From the NCBI RefSeq assembly GCF_000444875.1, contig NC_021985.1, positions 4,484,170 through 4,548,169 of the forward strand: a DNA stretch of 64,000 nucleotides, read 5' to 3'. The notes under the pieces were generated by a model. It did not search any database. It worked only from the letters and a program-made list of their open reading frames with translations, and was not told the origin of the DNA. Shown here in pieces: positions 49,679 to 57,356 of the stretch (its first letter is position 1; every line of letters begins with the position of its first letter). The stretch is from Streptomyces collinus Tu 365 (GTDB lineage Bacteria; Actinomycetota; Actinomycetes; Streptomycetales; Streptomycetaceae). The translations under genes were made by a program, and so were the position numbers.

Positions 49679-50623
49679 ATGGCTGTCGAAATCCCTTCGC
49701 TCATCAAGCCCTCCCGGCTCAGAAGCCGGGGCGGTCTGCTCGGTGAGTGCGTGGCGGAGTTCCTCGGGACCTTCGTCCTCATCTCCTTCGGCTGCGGCGT
49801 GGTCGCGATGGCGGTCGCCGCACTGCCCGGTTCAGGCCGTGCCGCCACCCCCACGACGATCTTCCTCGCGGCGGGCGACTGGCTGCTCATCACCTGGGGC
49901 TGGGCCTTCGCCGTGGTCTTCGGCGTGTACGTGGCCGGAGGCGTCAGCGGCGCCCACATCAACCCGGCGGTGACCCTGGCCATGGCCGTGCGCCGAGGGT
50001 TCCCCTGGCTGAAGGTGCTGCCCTACTGGTTCGCGCAGATCGTGGGCGCGTTCGCCGGGGCGGCGCTGGTCTACCTGGTCTACCACCAGGCGATCAACGC
50101 CTTCGACGCCGCGGTGCCGGGACCGAAGGTGAACGGGCACACCAACGCCACGTTCTCCATCTTCGCGACCTTCCCGGCCGCGTACTTCCACGGCGGCATC
50201 TGGGGTCCGCTGATCGACCAGATCGTCGGCACGGCCTTCCTGCTGATGCTGATCGCCGCCGTGCTCGACCTGCGCAACCAGGCCGTGAAGGCCAACCTCG
50301 CACCGCTGATCGTCGGCTTCGTCGTCGCCGCGATCGGCATGTCGTACGGCGCGAACGCGGGCTACGCCATCAACCCGGCCCGCGACTTCGGGCCGCGGCT
50401 GTTCACCTGGGCGCTGGGCTGGGACAGCCTGGCCTTCCCGGGCACGGTGGCCGGCTCGTACAGCGGCTACTGGTGGATCCCGATCGTGGGTCCGCTGGTC
50501 GGCGCCGTGGTCGGCATCCTGATCTACGACCTGTTCATCGGCGACGTGCTGGTGGTGCGCGCGGAGATGGCCGAACTGCCCGAGCCGGGCCGGTCCCGCC
50601 CGGTGCTGGAGGAGGACGAGTGA
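49679..50623 (+). CDS. MIP family channel (aquaglyceroporin, GlpF-like)
   Basis: 314 residues from the ATG at 49679 with AGGGGG six bases upstream. Six helices with two half-helices carry the NPA motifs SGAHINPAVTLAMA and GYAINPARDFGPRLF; the Asp after the second NPA-Arg indicates a glycerol facilitator rather than a water channel. Periplasmic loop C (NGHTNATFSIFATFPAAYFHGG) is long. No glycerol kinase or GlpD gene is next to it, unlike the usual gyl operon. Its last 100 bases overlap the convergent regulator gene. Confidence 0.9.
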   Translation: MAVEIPSLIKPSRLRSRGGLLGECVAEFLGTFVLISFGCGVVAMAVAALPGSGRAATPTTIFLAAGDWLLITWGWAFAVVFGVYVAGGVSGAHINPAVTLAMAVRRGFPWLKVLPYWFAQIVGAFAGAALVYLVYHQAINAFDAAVPGPKVNGHTNATFSIFATFPAAYFHGGIWGPLIDQIVGTAFLLMLIAAVLDLRNQAVKANLAPLIVGFVVAAIGMSYGANAGYAINPARDFGPRLFTWALGWDSLAFPGTVAGSYSGYWWIPIVGPLVGAVVGILIYDLFIGDVLVVRAEMAELPEPGRSRPVLEEDE

Positions 50624-50967
50624 CCTGAGCGCTCCGGCTCGGCCGCGGCCGCCGCTCGGCGGGCCGCCGAGGCGATCCCCTCCAGGGCCGCCAGGTGGCC
50701 CGCGAGTGCCCGGCGGCCGCTGAGCGTGAGGGCGGCCCAGGTGCGCGGCCGCTTGCCGAAGTAGCCCTTGCGGACACTGACATGACCCGTCCGCTCCAGC
50801 GCGGAAAGGGTCTTGCTCAGCGTCGAGTCGGACACCTGGCAGTAGTCCCGCAGGACCGCGAACTCGGCCTCCGAGCAGCCGGAGAGATAGGCGGCCAGGG
50901 CGAGCCGGGTGGGGTGGTGGAGCTCCCGGTCCAGGGCGGGGGGCGTACCGTCCGGGCCGGCCGTCAC
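50524..50967 (-). CDS. winged-helix transcriptional regulator (HTH_34/ArsR-like)
   Basis: 147 residues. Start is GTG at 50967, overlapping the upstream membrane-protein stop by GTGA. Residues 10-95 are a MarR/ArsR-like winged helix: ELHHPTRLALAAYLSGCSEAEFAVLRDYCQVSDSTLSKTLSALERTGHVSVRKGYFGKRPRTWAALTLSGRRAL. The Ser/Thr/Arg-rich tail after residue 115 is antisense to the aquaglyceroporin end and may be a non-conserved read-through. Family members are usually paired with a membrane protein, as here. Confidence 0.8.
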   Translation of the reverse strand: MTAGPDGTPPALDRELHHPTRLALAAYLSGCSEAEFAVLRDYCQVSDSTLSKTLSALERTGHVSVRKGYFGKRPRTWAALTLSGRRALAGHLAALEGIASAARRAAAAAEPERSGHSSSSSTGRDRPGSGSSAISARTTSTSPMNRS

Positions 50968-51437
50968 GCCGTACCCGTCCGGGCGGCGCGCAGCAGGTGG
51001 TCCGCACCGCCGGCGAGGCCGAAGCCGACGAGCCAGCCGGTCACGCCGTACGGGATCGCGGCCAGCAGGCCCACGGCGGCCGGAGCGAGGGGCAGCAGCC
51101 AGGTCTGCCAGGCGGGGCGGCCGGGTCGGCAGTCCCGGCCGAACCAGCGGGTCACGCCGCCGTGGTGGGCGCCGAGCCAGACCAGGACGAGGAAGGCGAC
51201 CAGGCTCAGCAGCCCGGTGGGCAGCAGCCAGCCGGCCCAGTCGGGCCGCCGGCCGGTGACCCCGAAGGCGGTGAAGCCGGCCGCGAAGGCCAGCCCTTGG
51301 GCCACGGTGTAGCCGCGCGGCCGGTTGCGTTCGTCGCTCGCCCTGCGGGCCGCGGTGCGCGCGGCGCACGCGGTCGCGAGGGCGTCCCTGGCCCGTGCCG
51401 CGTCCGTCGCGTCCATCGGTTCCCCCGTGCCGTTCAT
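50964..51437 (-). CDS. membrane protein translationally coupled to the winged-helix regulator
   Basis: 157 residues (or 150 from the second ATG at 51416, which also has GGGGGA upstream). Helical head DATDAARARDALATACAARTAARRASDERN, then four membrane helices (GLAFAAGFTAFGV, WLLPTGLLSLVAFLVLVWLG, TWLLPLAPAAVGLLAAIPYG, GWLVGFGLAGGADHLL). Function unknown. The regulator probably senses or controls the state of this membrane protein. TACTT-N11-AAGTA lies about 90 bases upstream. Confidence 0.75.
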   Translation of the reverse strand: MNGTGEPMDATDAARARDALATACAARTAARRASDERNRPRGYTVAQGLAFAAGFTAFGVTGRRPDWAGWLLPTGLLSLVAFLVLVWLGAHHGGVTRWFGRDCRPGRPAWQTWLLPLAPAAVGLLAAIPYGVTGWLVGFGLAGGADHLLRAARTGTA

Positions 51438-51525
51438 GGCCGTACCCCCGTGATTCCGGTGCGTCTCGTGCGCGAAGGGGGTGGTGGTCGGCCGCCCCTG
51501 TTCCGCTCGTTGCCATCCTGGACAC

Positions 51526-51546
51526 TACTTTCCACGAATGCAAGTA
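51526..51546. promoter_or_regulatory. TACTT-N11-AAGTA inverted repeat, operator candidate of the regulator pair
   Basis: TACTT and AAGTA arms flank 11 bases in an AT-rich patch upstream of the membrane protein/regulator operon. A partial direct repeat (TACTTTCC) overlaps it. Sites with AAGTA arms are plausible targets of the HTH_34-type regulator encoded in the operon. Confidence 0.55.
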
Positions 51547-51580
51547 CTTTCCCCACGGTGGGCCGACATGTGTGGGAGCG

Positions 51581-52915
51581 TCACCAGCCGGTCAGCAGCA
51601 GATGGTTGAGGAGGAGGGCGAGGACCGCCTGCGCGGCGAGCCAGGCACGGGGACGGGGGAGGTAGGCGCACGCCGGGAACAGCCACATCGCGAACGGCAG
51701 CCAGATGCGCTCCGTCTCGGCCTTGCTCATCCCCGACAGGTCGGCGATCAGCAGGGCCAGGAGCGCGGCCGCGACGAGCAGGGCCGGCCGGGCGGGGGCG
51801 GCCCGCGGCGGTGTGCCGGCGCGGGCGAGCGCGACGGACGTGCGGCGCAGGCCCGCCACCGTCGCCGGTCCGGTGATCAGCACCGTGCAGGCGAGGTTGG
51901 CCCACACCCAGTAGCCGTAGGGCCGGCGGCCGCCGACGCCCTGGAAGTAGCGGGTGACCAGCAGGCGGTAGGCCGTCCACCAGTCGAACCCGGCGAGCGT
52001 GAACGCGGCCGGTACGACGGCCAGTCCGGCGAGCAGGGCCGCGAGCAGCACCGGGCGGGCCCGGACCCCGTCCCGGCCGAGCAGCAGGACCGCGAGCAGC
52101 GGGAGCGCGACGAGCGTCAGACCGTAGGACAGGTAGCAGGTCAGCCCGAGGAGCAGCCCGGAGGCCGCCGCCAGGACCGGGGAGCGGCGGGTGACCGCGA
52201 GCGCGAGCAGCGCCACCGTCCAGGCGGCGACCGCGGCGAACCAGCCGTCGGCCGAGACACCGAACCAGACGGCGGCCGGGGTGAGCACCAGGAACGGCGC
52301 GGCCCGGCGGGCCGGCGCCTCGTCCGCCAGGGCCCGCACGGCGACCAGGACGGCCACGCAGGCCGTCGCACCGGTGAGCACGCACCACATCCCGGCCCAG
52401 CCGCCGCCGCGCAGCCCGACGCGGTCGAGGAGGACGAAGGTGAGGGTGGCGGCCGGCGGGTGGCCGGCGACGTGGGCCGGCCAGGGGTCGGGGGTGCCGG
52501 CGACGATGTGGTGGGTGAAGTCGCGCAGGGTCGCGGGGATGTCGTGGAAGCGGCCGATGACCCGCAGGTACTCCTCGCGGGTGGTGAGGCGGCCGGCGAG
52601 GCCCCGGTGCCAGCCGTCGACGAGGGCGAGCGAGAGGATCCAGGCAGCGGCCGAGGCCCAGGCCGTGACGAGCAGCGCGGGCCAGGTCAGGCGGGCGGCC
52701 AGGGACGGTCCGTAGGCCACGCCGGCCACCGCGAGCAGGACGGCGGCCGGGGTGCCGGGGCCCATGTGCGGGTCCCACCGGGCCAGCAGCGGCGGCCAGT
52801 GCACGTAGAGGACGTGGCGGGTGTCCTGGATGTGGCGGCCGACCAGGACGGCTGCCACCACGAGCAGGGCGGCGGCGCCGACGGCGTACAGGTCGCGGCG
52901 TGGGGAGCGGGTCAC
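51581..52915 (-). CDS. multispanning GT-C-like glycosyltransferase
   Basis: 444 residues with about 11 hydrophobic helices starting with LYAVGAAALLVVAAVLVG. The first extracytoplasmic loops hold VLYVHWPPLLARWDPHMG and WPAHVAGHPPAATLTFVLLDR, positions where GT39/GT-C enzymes place catalytic Asp and substrate residues. LSGMSKAETERIWLPFAMWLFP near the C-terminus is common to actinobacterial mannosyl-/arabinosyltransferase-like membrane proteins. A polyprenyl-phosphate sugar donor is likely; acceptor unknown. Confidence 0.7.
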   Translation of the reverse strand: MTRSPRRDLYAVGAAALLVVAAVLVGRHIQDTRHVLYVHWPPLLARWDPHMGPGTPAAVLLAVAGVAYGPSLAARLTWPALLVTAWASAAAWILSLALVDGWHRGLAGRLTTREEYLRVIGRFHDIPATLRDFTHHIVAGTPDPWPAHVAGHPPAATLTFVLLDRVGLRGGGWAGMWCVLTGATACVAVLVAVRALADEAPARRAAPFLVLTPAAVWFGVSADGWFAAVAAWTVALLALAVTRRSPVLAAASGLLLGLTCYLSYGLTLVALPLLAVLLLGRDGVRARPVLLAALLAGLAVVPAAFTLAGFDWWTAYRLLVTRYFQGVGGRRPYGYWVWANLACTVLITGPATVAGLRRTSVALARAGTPPRAAPARPALLVAAALLALLIADLSGMSKAETERIWLPFAMWLFPACAYLPRPRAWLAAQAVLALLLNHLLLTGW

Positions 52916-53016
52916 GTCGGCACGTTAGGCCGCCCGGCTCCGGACGGTCCGCCGTCCGGGCCGGACGTCAGCGTTTCGTCATGGGTCGCGCCCCGCCGAC
53001 CGGGCCCGTTCCGGCC

Positions 53017-53022
53017 TACGGT
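53017..53022 (+). promoter_or_regulatory. probable -10 element of a leaderless promoter (molybdopterin oxidoreductase)
   Basis: TACGGT lies six bases before the ATG at 53029, without a ribosome binding site. Confidence 0.45.
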
Positions 53023-53028
53023 CGAAGC

Positions 53029-54282
53029 ATGCGCGACCGTCCCCGGCTTCCCGTCTCACCCGAGTTCTGGCGCAGCCCCCTGCGCGGCCCCTGGTTCACC
53101 TCGGTGCTCGGCCTCGTCCTGCTCGTCGGCGTCACGGTGCTGTTCGTGACCGGCCTGCTGTCGTACGCGGCCTACAACCCGGACCTGTCCCCGGTGAACG
53201 ACACGACCCCCGGCAAGGGGATCCTCGGCTTCTACCTCTTCCCGTGGCCGACCGGTCCGGTATGGCTGTACCGGTTCACCCAGGGCCTGCACGTCACCCT
53301 CGGCATCACCCTGGTCCCGGTGCTGCTGGCCAAGCTGTGGTCGGTGGTGCCCCGGCTGTTCGCGCTGCCGCCGGCCCGCTCGCTCGCGCACGCGCTGGAG
53401 CGGATCTCGCTGCTGCTGCTGGTCGGGGGCGGCCTGTTCGAGTTCACCACCGGGGTGCTCAACGTCCAGCTCGACTACGTCTTCCCCGGCTCCTTCTATC
53501 CGCTGCACTTCTACGGGGCGTGGGTGTTCTTCGCCGCGTTCGTGGCCCACGCCGTCCTGAAGGCACCGGCCGCGGTGCGCACCGTACGGCGGCGGCGAGG
53601 TGTGCCGGAGGCAGGCGTGCGGGAGGAGGACGATCTGGTCGCGACGCGTCCCGACGCGCCCACCGTCTCCCGGCGCGGGGCGCTGGCCCTGGTCGGCGGC
53701 GGCTCGCTGCTGCTGTTCCTGACCACGGTGGGGCAGAGCCTGGGCGGCCCCTTCCGCCGCACCGCCCTGCTCGCCCCGCACGGCGGGCCCGACCCGGCCG
53801 GCGGCCCGAACGGCTTCCAGATCAACAAGACCGCCGCCTACGCCGGGATCGACCCGGCGGAGACGGGGCGGGACGCGTGGCGGCTCGTGGTCACCGGGCG
53901 TACCGGCACCGTCCGGCTCGACCGCGCCCAGCTGCTGCGGATGCCGCTGCACAGCTCCTCGCTGCCGATCGCCTGCGTGGAGGGCTGGTCCACCGCCGAC
54001 CAGTGGTGGCGCGGGGTGCGGCTGCGCGACCTCGCGGCGCTCGTCGGCTACGACGGCGATCCGCCCGACCTGTTCGTGGAGTCCCTGCAACGGCACGGCG
54101 CCTTCCGCCACGCGGCGCTGCGCGCGAACCAGGTGGCGGACGGCCGCTCCCTGCTCGCCCTGTACGTCAACGGCGAGGAGCTGTCCCCCGACCACGGCCA
54201 CCCGGCCCGGATCATCGTGCCCGCGGCGCCCGGGGTGCTCAACACCAAGTGGGTGGCCCGGCTGACCTTCGGAGACCTGTGA
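53029..54282 (+). CDS. membrane-anchored molybdopterin-dependent oxidoreductase (sulfite-oxidase family)
   Basis: 417 residues. The N-terminal 220 residues contain four or five helices of cytochrome b561-like type (FTSVLGLVLLVGVTVLFVTGLLSY, GLHVTLGITLVPVLLAKLW, HALERISLLLLVGGGLFEFTTGVLNVQLDY, FYGAWVFFAAFVAHAVLKAP) with histidines suited to haem. A further helix (LALVGGGSLLLFLTTVG) precedes the Moco domain of MsrP/YedY-type, where HSSSLPIACVEGWSTADQWWRGVRL has the molybdenum-ligand Cys. Donor and acceptor are unknown. The stop TGA overlaps the next ATG. Confidence 0.85.
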   Translation: MRDRPRLPVSPEFWRSPLRGPWFTSVLGLVLLVGVTVLFVTGLLSYAAYNPDLSPVNDTTPGKGILGFYLFPWPTGPVWLYRFTQGLHVTLGITLVPVLLAKLWSVVPRLFALPPARSLAHALERISLLLLVGGGLFEFTTGVLNVQLDYVFPGSFYPLHFYGAWVFFAAFVAHAVLKAPAAVRTVRRRRGVPEAGVREEDDLVATRPDAPTVSRRGALALVGGGSLLLFLTTVGQSLGGPFRRTALLAPHGGPDPAGGPNGFQINKTAAYAGIDPAETGRDAWRLVVTGRTGTVRLDRAQLLRMPLHSSSLPIACVEGWSTADQWWRGVRLRDLAALVGYDGDPPDLFVESLQRHGAFRHAALRANQVADGRSLLALYVNGEELSPDHGHPARIIVPAAPGVLNTKWVARLTFGDL

Positions 54283-54779
54283 TGCCCCTGCGCAGTTCCG
54301 TGTCGCCGCGGGGTCCCGTGACGCCGCGCCGCCTCCCGCTCGGCAGCCCGTTCCAGCTGTTGCTGCTCGGCTGCTCCTTCGCGCTCGCCGGGTACGCCGC
54401 CGTGCGGCTCCTGGCCGGTGACCCGTTCGGGGTGGCGCTGTGGATCGTGGGCGCCGCCCTGCTGCACGACCTCGTCCTGCTGCCGCTGTACACGGTGCTG
54501 GACCGGGCGGTGGTGCGCGGCCTCGACGCGGCCGGGCGACGGGCGTGGCTGGCGTACGTGCGGGTGCCGGCCCTGCTGTCGGGGCTGCTCCTGCTCGTGT
54601 GGTCCCCGCTGGTCCTGGACCTGGTGGGGCCGCGCTACCGCTCCGCCACGGGGCAGTCGGCCGACGTGTTCCTCGGCCGCTGGCTGCTGATTACCGCCGT
54701 GCTCTTCGGCGGCTCGGCGCTGCTGCTGGCGGCGCGGGTGCGCAGGGCGACGAAGCGGCGGCCGCCGGCCGTCCACTGA
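54282..54779 (+). CDS. small membrane protein coupled to the oxidoreductase
   Basis: 165 residues starting at the ATG inside TGATG, so it is translationally coupled to the oxidoreductase. Four helices (FQLLLLGCSFALAGYAAVRLL, ALWIVGAALLHDLVLLPLYTVL, LSGLLLLVWSPLVLDLVG, WLLITAVLFGGSALLLAARV). Function unknown; could be an electron-transfer or assembly partner. Its last 145 bases overlap the convergent methyltransferase. Confidence 0.75.
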   Translation: MPLRSSVSPRGPVTPRRLPLGSPFQLLLLGCSFALAGYAAVRLLAGDPFGVALWIVGAALLHDLVLLPLYTVLDRAVVRGLDAAGRRAWLAYVRVPALLSGLLLLVWSPLVLDLVGPRYRSATGQSADVFLGRWLLITAVLFGGSALLLAARVRRATKRRPPAVH

Positions 54780-55396
54780 GCGGCCGCCCGCCACCCGGGC
54801 CGCTCCGCGTGCCGGAGCAGCGCGGGGGTGCCGACCCGCGCCCAGGGGAACGGCTCGCCCACGGGGTCCCGGCCGGGGGTGACGACCCGCACCTCGGTCC
54901 GCTCCTCGATGTCCAGCGGCGCCGTCTCGGCGATCAGCAGACCGCCGGGCGCGAGCAGCCGGGCCATCCGGCGCAGCAGGGCGGGCACGTCGCCGCCGAT
55001 GCCGATGTTGCCGTCCATCAGCAGCACGGTGCCCCAGCGGCCCTCGCCGGGCAGCGGCTCGAACACCGAGCGGCGCAGCGCCTGGCCGCCGACGGTCACG
55101 GTGCGGGCGACGGCGGCCTCGCTGACGTCGACGCCGAGGACGGTACGGCCCCGGGCGGCGAGCTCCGCCACCAGCCGGCCCGGCCCGCAGCCGACGTCCA
55201 GGACGGCGCCCTCGCAGCGGTCCAGCACCGCCCGGTCCACGGCGTCCGCGGCGGCGCACCAGCGCTCCACCTCCAGCGGCAGCAGCCAGCCGTCGGCGCG
55301 TTGCAGGAACAGCGGGCCCCGGCCGGTGCGCAGGGCCGTGGCGTACGGGTCGCAGGCGGCCCAGGCGGGCGCGGCCGGGACGGCGGGGGCGCTCAC
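54635..55396 (-). CDS. class I SAM-dependent methyltransferase
   Basis: 253 residues from the GTG at 55396, which overlaps the stop of the DUF2064 gene by GTGA. Motif I is VLDVGCGPGRLVAEL, followed by VLGVDVSEAAV and LLAPGGLLIAETAPL. The region between LFLQRADGWLLPLEVERWCAAADAVDRAVL at the start is typical of glycolipid-type methyltransferases in this kind of locus. Its C-terminal 45 residues are antisense to the small membrane protein gene and may not be conserved. Confidence 0.85.
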   Translation of the reverse strand: MSAPAVPAAPAWAACDPYATALRTGRGPLFLQRADGWLLPLEVERWCAAADAVDRAVLDRCEGAVLDVGCGPGRLVAELAARGRTVLGVDVSEAAVARTVTVGGQALRRSVFEPLPGEGRWGTVLLMDGNIGIGGDVPALLRRMARLLAPGGLLIAETAPLDIEERTEVRVVTPGRDPVGEPFPWARVGTPALLRHAERPGWRAAAQWTAGGRRFVALRTRAASSSAEPPKSTAVISSQRPRNTSADCPVAER

Positions 55397-56004
55397 CGGC
55401 CGGCCGCGCAGCCGGCCAGCCGGGCGGCGAAGGCGCCGTGCGGGGCGAGCGCGGCGACCGCCCGTGCGTCGTCGGCGGTGTCGACGTCCCGCAGCCGGGG
55501 CAGGTCCCGCACCCGCAGCCCCGCGGCCACCAGACGCTCCCGCTGCACGGCCCCGGTCTGCGGGGCCGACATCGGCACGCCCCGCAGCAGCCCGGGTTCG
55601 GGGCGAGCCAGGCCCAGCGCCCAGAAGCCGCCGTCCTCGGCCGGGCCGAACAGGGCGTCGCAGTCCCTGAAGTCGACGGTGAGCAGGTCCGGGGTGACCT
55701 GCGGGGTGTCCATGCCGATCAGCAGGGCGGGCCCGGAGCAGCGGGCGAACGCGTCGGCGAGCCGGGTGTCGAGGCCGCCCGCGCACTGCGGTACGACGTC
55801 GAAGCCGGGCGGCAGCCAGCGGCCCGGACGGCCGTCGAGCACCAGCACCCTGCGGGTGGCCGGGGCCTCGGCCACCGCCCGCAGCGTGTCGGCGAGCGCG
55901 GCCTCGGCGAGTCCGGCGGCCTGCTCCGGACTGAACGGCGGGGTCAGCCGCGTCTTGACCCGCCCGGGACGGGGTTCCTTGGCGATGACGAGAAGGGTGA
56001 TCAT
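55393..56004 (-). CDS. DUF2064/TIGR04282 family transferase (GT-A fold, nucleotidyl/glycosyl)
   Basis: 203 residues. KEPRPGRVKTRLTPPFSPEQAAGLAEAAL near the N-terminus is the family's GT-A signature with the K-T-R-L motif; LLIGMDTPQV is the DxD-like site and GPAEDGGFWALGL the substrate loop. TIGR04282 proteins were named for arsenosugar synthesis but many, as here, have no arsenic genes nearby and are of unknown substrate. The start codon is repeated upstream in the tandem block. Confidence 0.8.
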   Translation of the reverse strand: MITLLVIAKEPRPGRVKTRLTPPFSPEQAAGLAEAALADTLRAVAEAPATRRVLVLDGRPGRWLPPGFDVVPQCAGGLDTRLADAFARCSGPALLIGMDTPQVTPDLLTVDFRDCDALFGPAEDGGFWALGLARPEPGLLRGVPMSAPQTGAVQRERLVAAGLRVRDLPRLRDVDTADDARAVAALAPHGAFAARLAGCAAGR

Positions 56005-56560
56005 GTAAACCTTTCTGAGCCGGAGCCCGAAGCCCGGGCTGTGCTGCCGCCCCCTGGATGTGGGCCTTTCCGGGCCGGAGCCCGTAGCCGGGGCTGTGCT
56101 GCCGCCCCCTAGGGGCGCGGGGAACTGCGCGGCCGGCCGCCACCGCCCCGCGGCCGGGGAACGGCCCGCAGCCGGACGGGCCGTCCACGGCCCGGTCCGC
56201 CCGGGCCGCGGCTCCTTGGGGATGACGAGAGGGGTGATCATGTGGGCCTTTCCGGGCCGGAGCCCGAAGCCGGGGCTGTGCTGCCGCCCCCTAGGGGCGC
56301 GGGGAACTGCGCGGCCGGCCCCCACCGCCGCGCGGCCGGGGAACGGCCTCAGCCGGCCGGGCCGTCCACGGCTAGGTCCGCCCGGACGGGGTTCCTTGGC
56401 GGTGACGAGAGGGGTGATCATGTGGGCCTTTCCGGGCCGGAGTCCGAAGTCCGGGCTGTGCTGCCGCCCCCTAGGGGCGCGGGGAACTGCGCGGCCGGCC
56501 CCCACCGCCGCGCGGCCGGGGAACGGCCCGCAGCCGGCCGGGCCGTCCACGGCTAGGTCC
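56005..56560. repeat. tandem repeat block carrying copies of the gene start plus a dispersed Streptomyces intergenic repeat
   Basis: Two 180-base units (56236-56415 and from 56416) and a partial one (about 56050-56235) repeat in tandem. Each contains ggggatgacgaga-like text with gatcatg, which on the minus strand recreates the first codons of the DUF2064 gene (Met-Ile-Thr-Pro-Leu-Val...KEPRPG) at 56241 and 56421. It also contains ctaggggcgcggggaactgcg, an element seen very often in Streptomyces intergenic DNA. Confidence 0.85.
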
Positions 56561-57251
56561 GGAGGAGGGGCGGCTCCTTCAGCACCGCGCTCATGTCCCG
56601 CACCGCCTGCCAGGTCCCCCGCCAGGTACCGGTGACCTTCGACGCGCCCGTGCGGGGCAGATAGGGCACGTCGTGCTCGGTCACCCGCCAGCCCGCGTCC
56701 GCCGCGCGGACCACCATCTGCAGGGGGTAGCCGCTGCGCCGGTCGGTCAGGCCGAGGGCGAGCAGCGGCTCGCGGCGGGCGGCGCGCAGCGGGCCGAGGT
56801 CGTGCAGCCGCAGCCCGGTGCGGCGGCGCAGCAGCCGGGTGAGCGCGAGGTTGCCGGCGCGGGCGTGCACCGGCCAGGCGCCCGGGGTCAGCGGCCGGCG
56901 CCGGCCGAGCACCAGGTCGGCCCGGCCGGCCCGGACCTCCTCGGCGAAGGGGACCAGACGGCCGGGGTCGAGGGAGGCGTCGCAGTCGCAGAAGCACACC
57001 ACGTCGGCGGTGGCGGCCAGCAGCCCGGCGTGGCAGGCGGCGCCGAACCCGCGCCGCTCCTCGCGCACGACGGTCGCGCCGAGGGAGCGCGCGACGTCGG
57101 CGGAGCCGTCCGTGGAGCCGTTGTCGACGACGAGGGCGCGCCAGCCGGCCGGGACGCGGGCGAGGACCCAGGGCAGGGCACCGGCCTCGTTCAGGCAGGG
57201 CAGCACGACGTCGACGCCGGGTGGGGGCGATGAGGTGGTCACGACGTTCAC
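56553..57251 (-). CDS. family 2 glycosyltransferase
   Basis: 232 residues; GTG start. GT-A fold: VDVVLPCLNEAGALPWVL, LVVDNGSTDGSADVAR, ADVVCFCDCDASLDPGRL with the D-x-D, DLVLGRRRPL, and YPLQMVVRAADAGWRVTEHDVPYLPRTGASKVTGTW of dolichyl-phosphate-sugar synthase-like enzymes. No membrane helices, so it probably makes a polyprenyl-phosphate sugar for the GT-C enzyme or adds a sugar to a lipid. The end lies in the repeat block. Confidence 0.85.
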   Translation of the reverse strand: MNVVTTSSPPPGVDVVLPCLNEAGALPWVLARVPAGWRALVVDNGSTDGSADVARSLGATVVREERRGFGAACHAGLLAATADVVCFCDCDASLDPGRLVPFAEEVRAGRADLVLGRRRPLTPGAWPVHARAGNLALTRLLRRRTGLRLHDLGPLRAARREPLLALGLTDRRSGYPLQMVVRAADAGWRVTEHDVPYLPRTGASKVTGTWRGTWQAVRDMSAVLKEPPLLRT

Positions 57252-57356
57252 CCTACGAACATCAATCGTGACAAAGCGGGCGCACGCTGCTTACGAAACG
57301 CGGACGTCCACCGCCGGGGCCGGGCCCCCACGGCCGCGCGGTGCCAGGGTGGAGTC

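Noticed and set aside
56005..56560. CRISPR-like array
   Set aside because: Units are about 180 bases, nearly contiguous and derived from a gene start plus a dispersed element; there are no short repeats with unique spacers and no cas genes.
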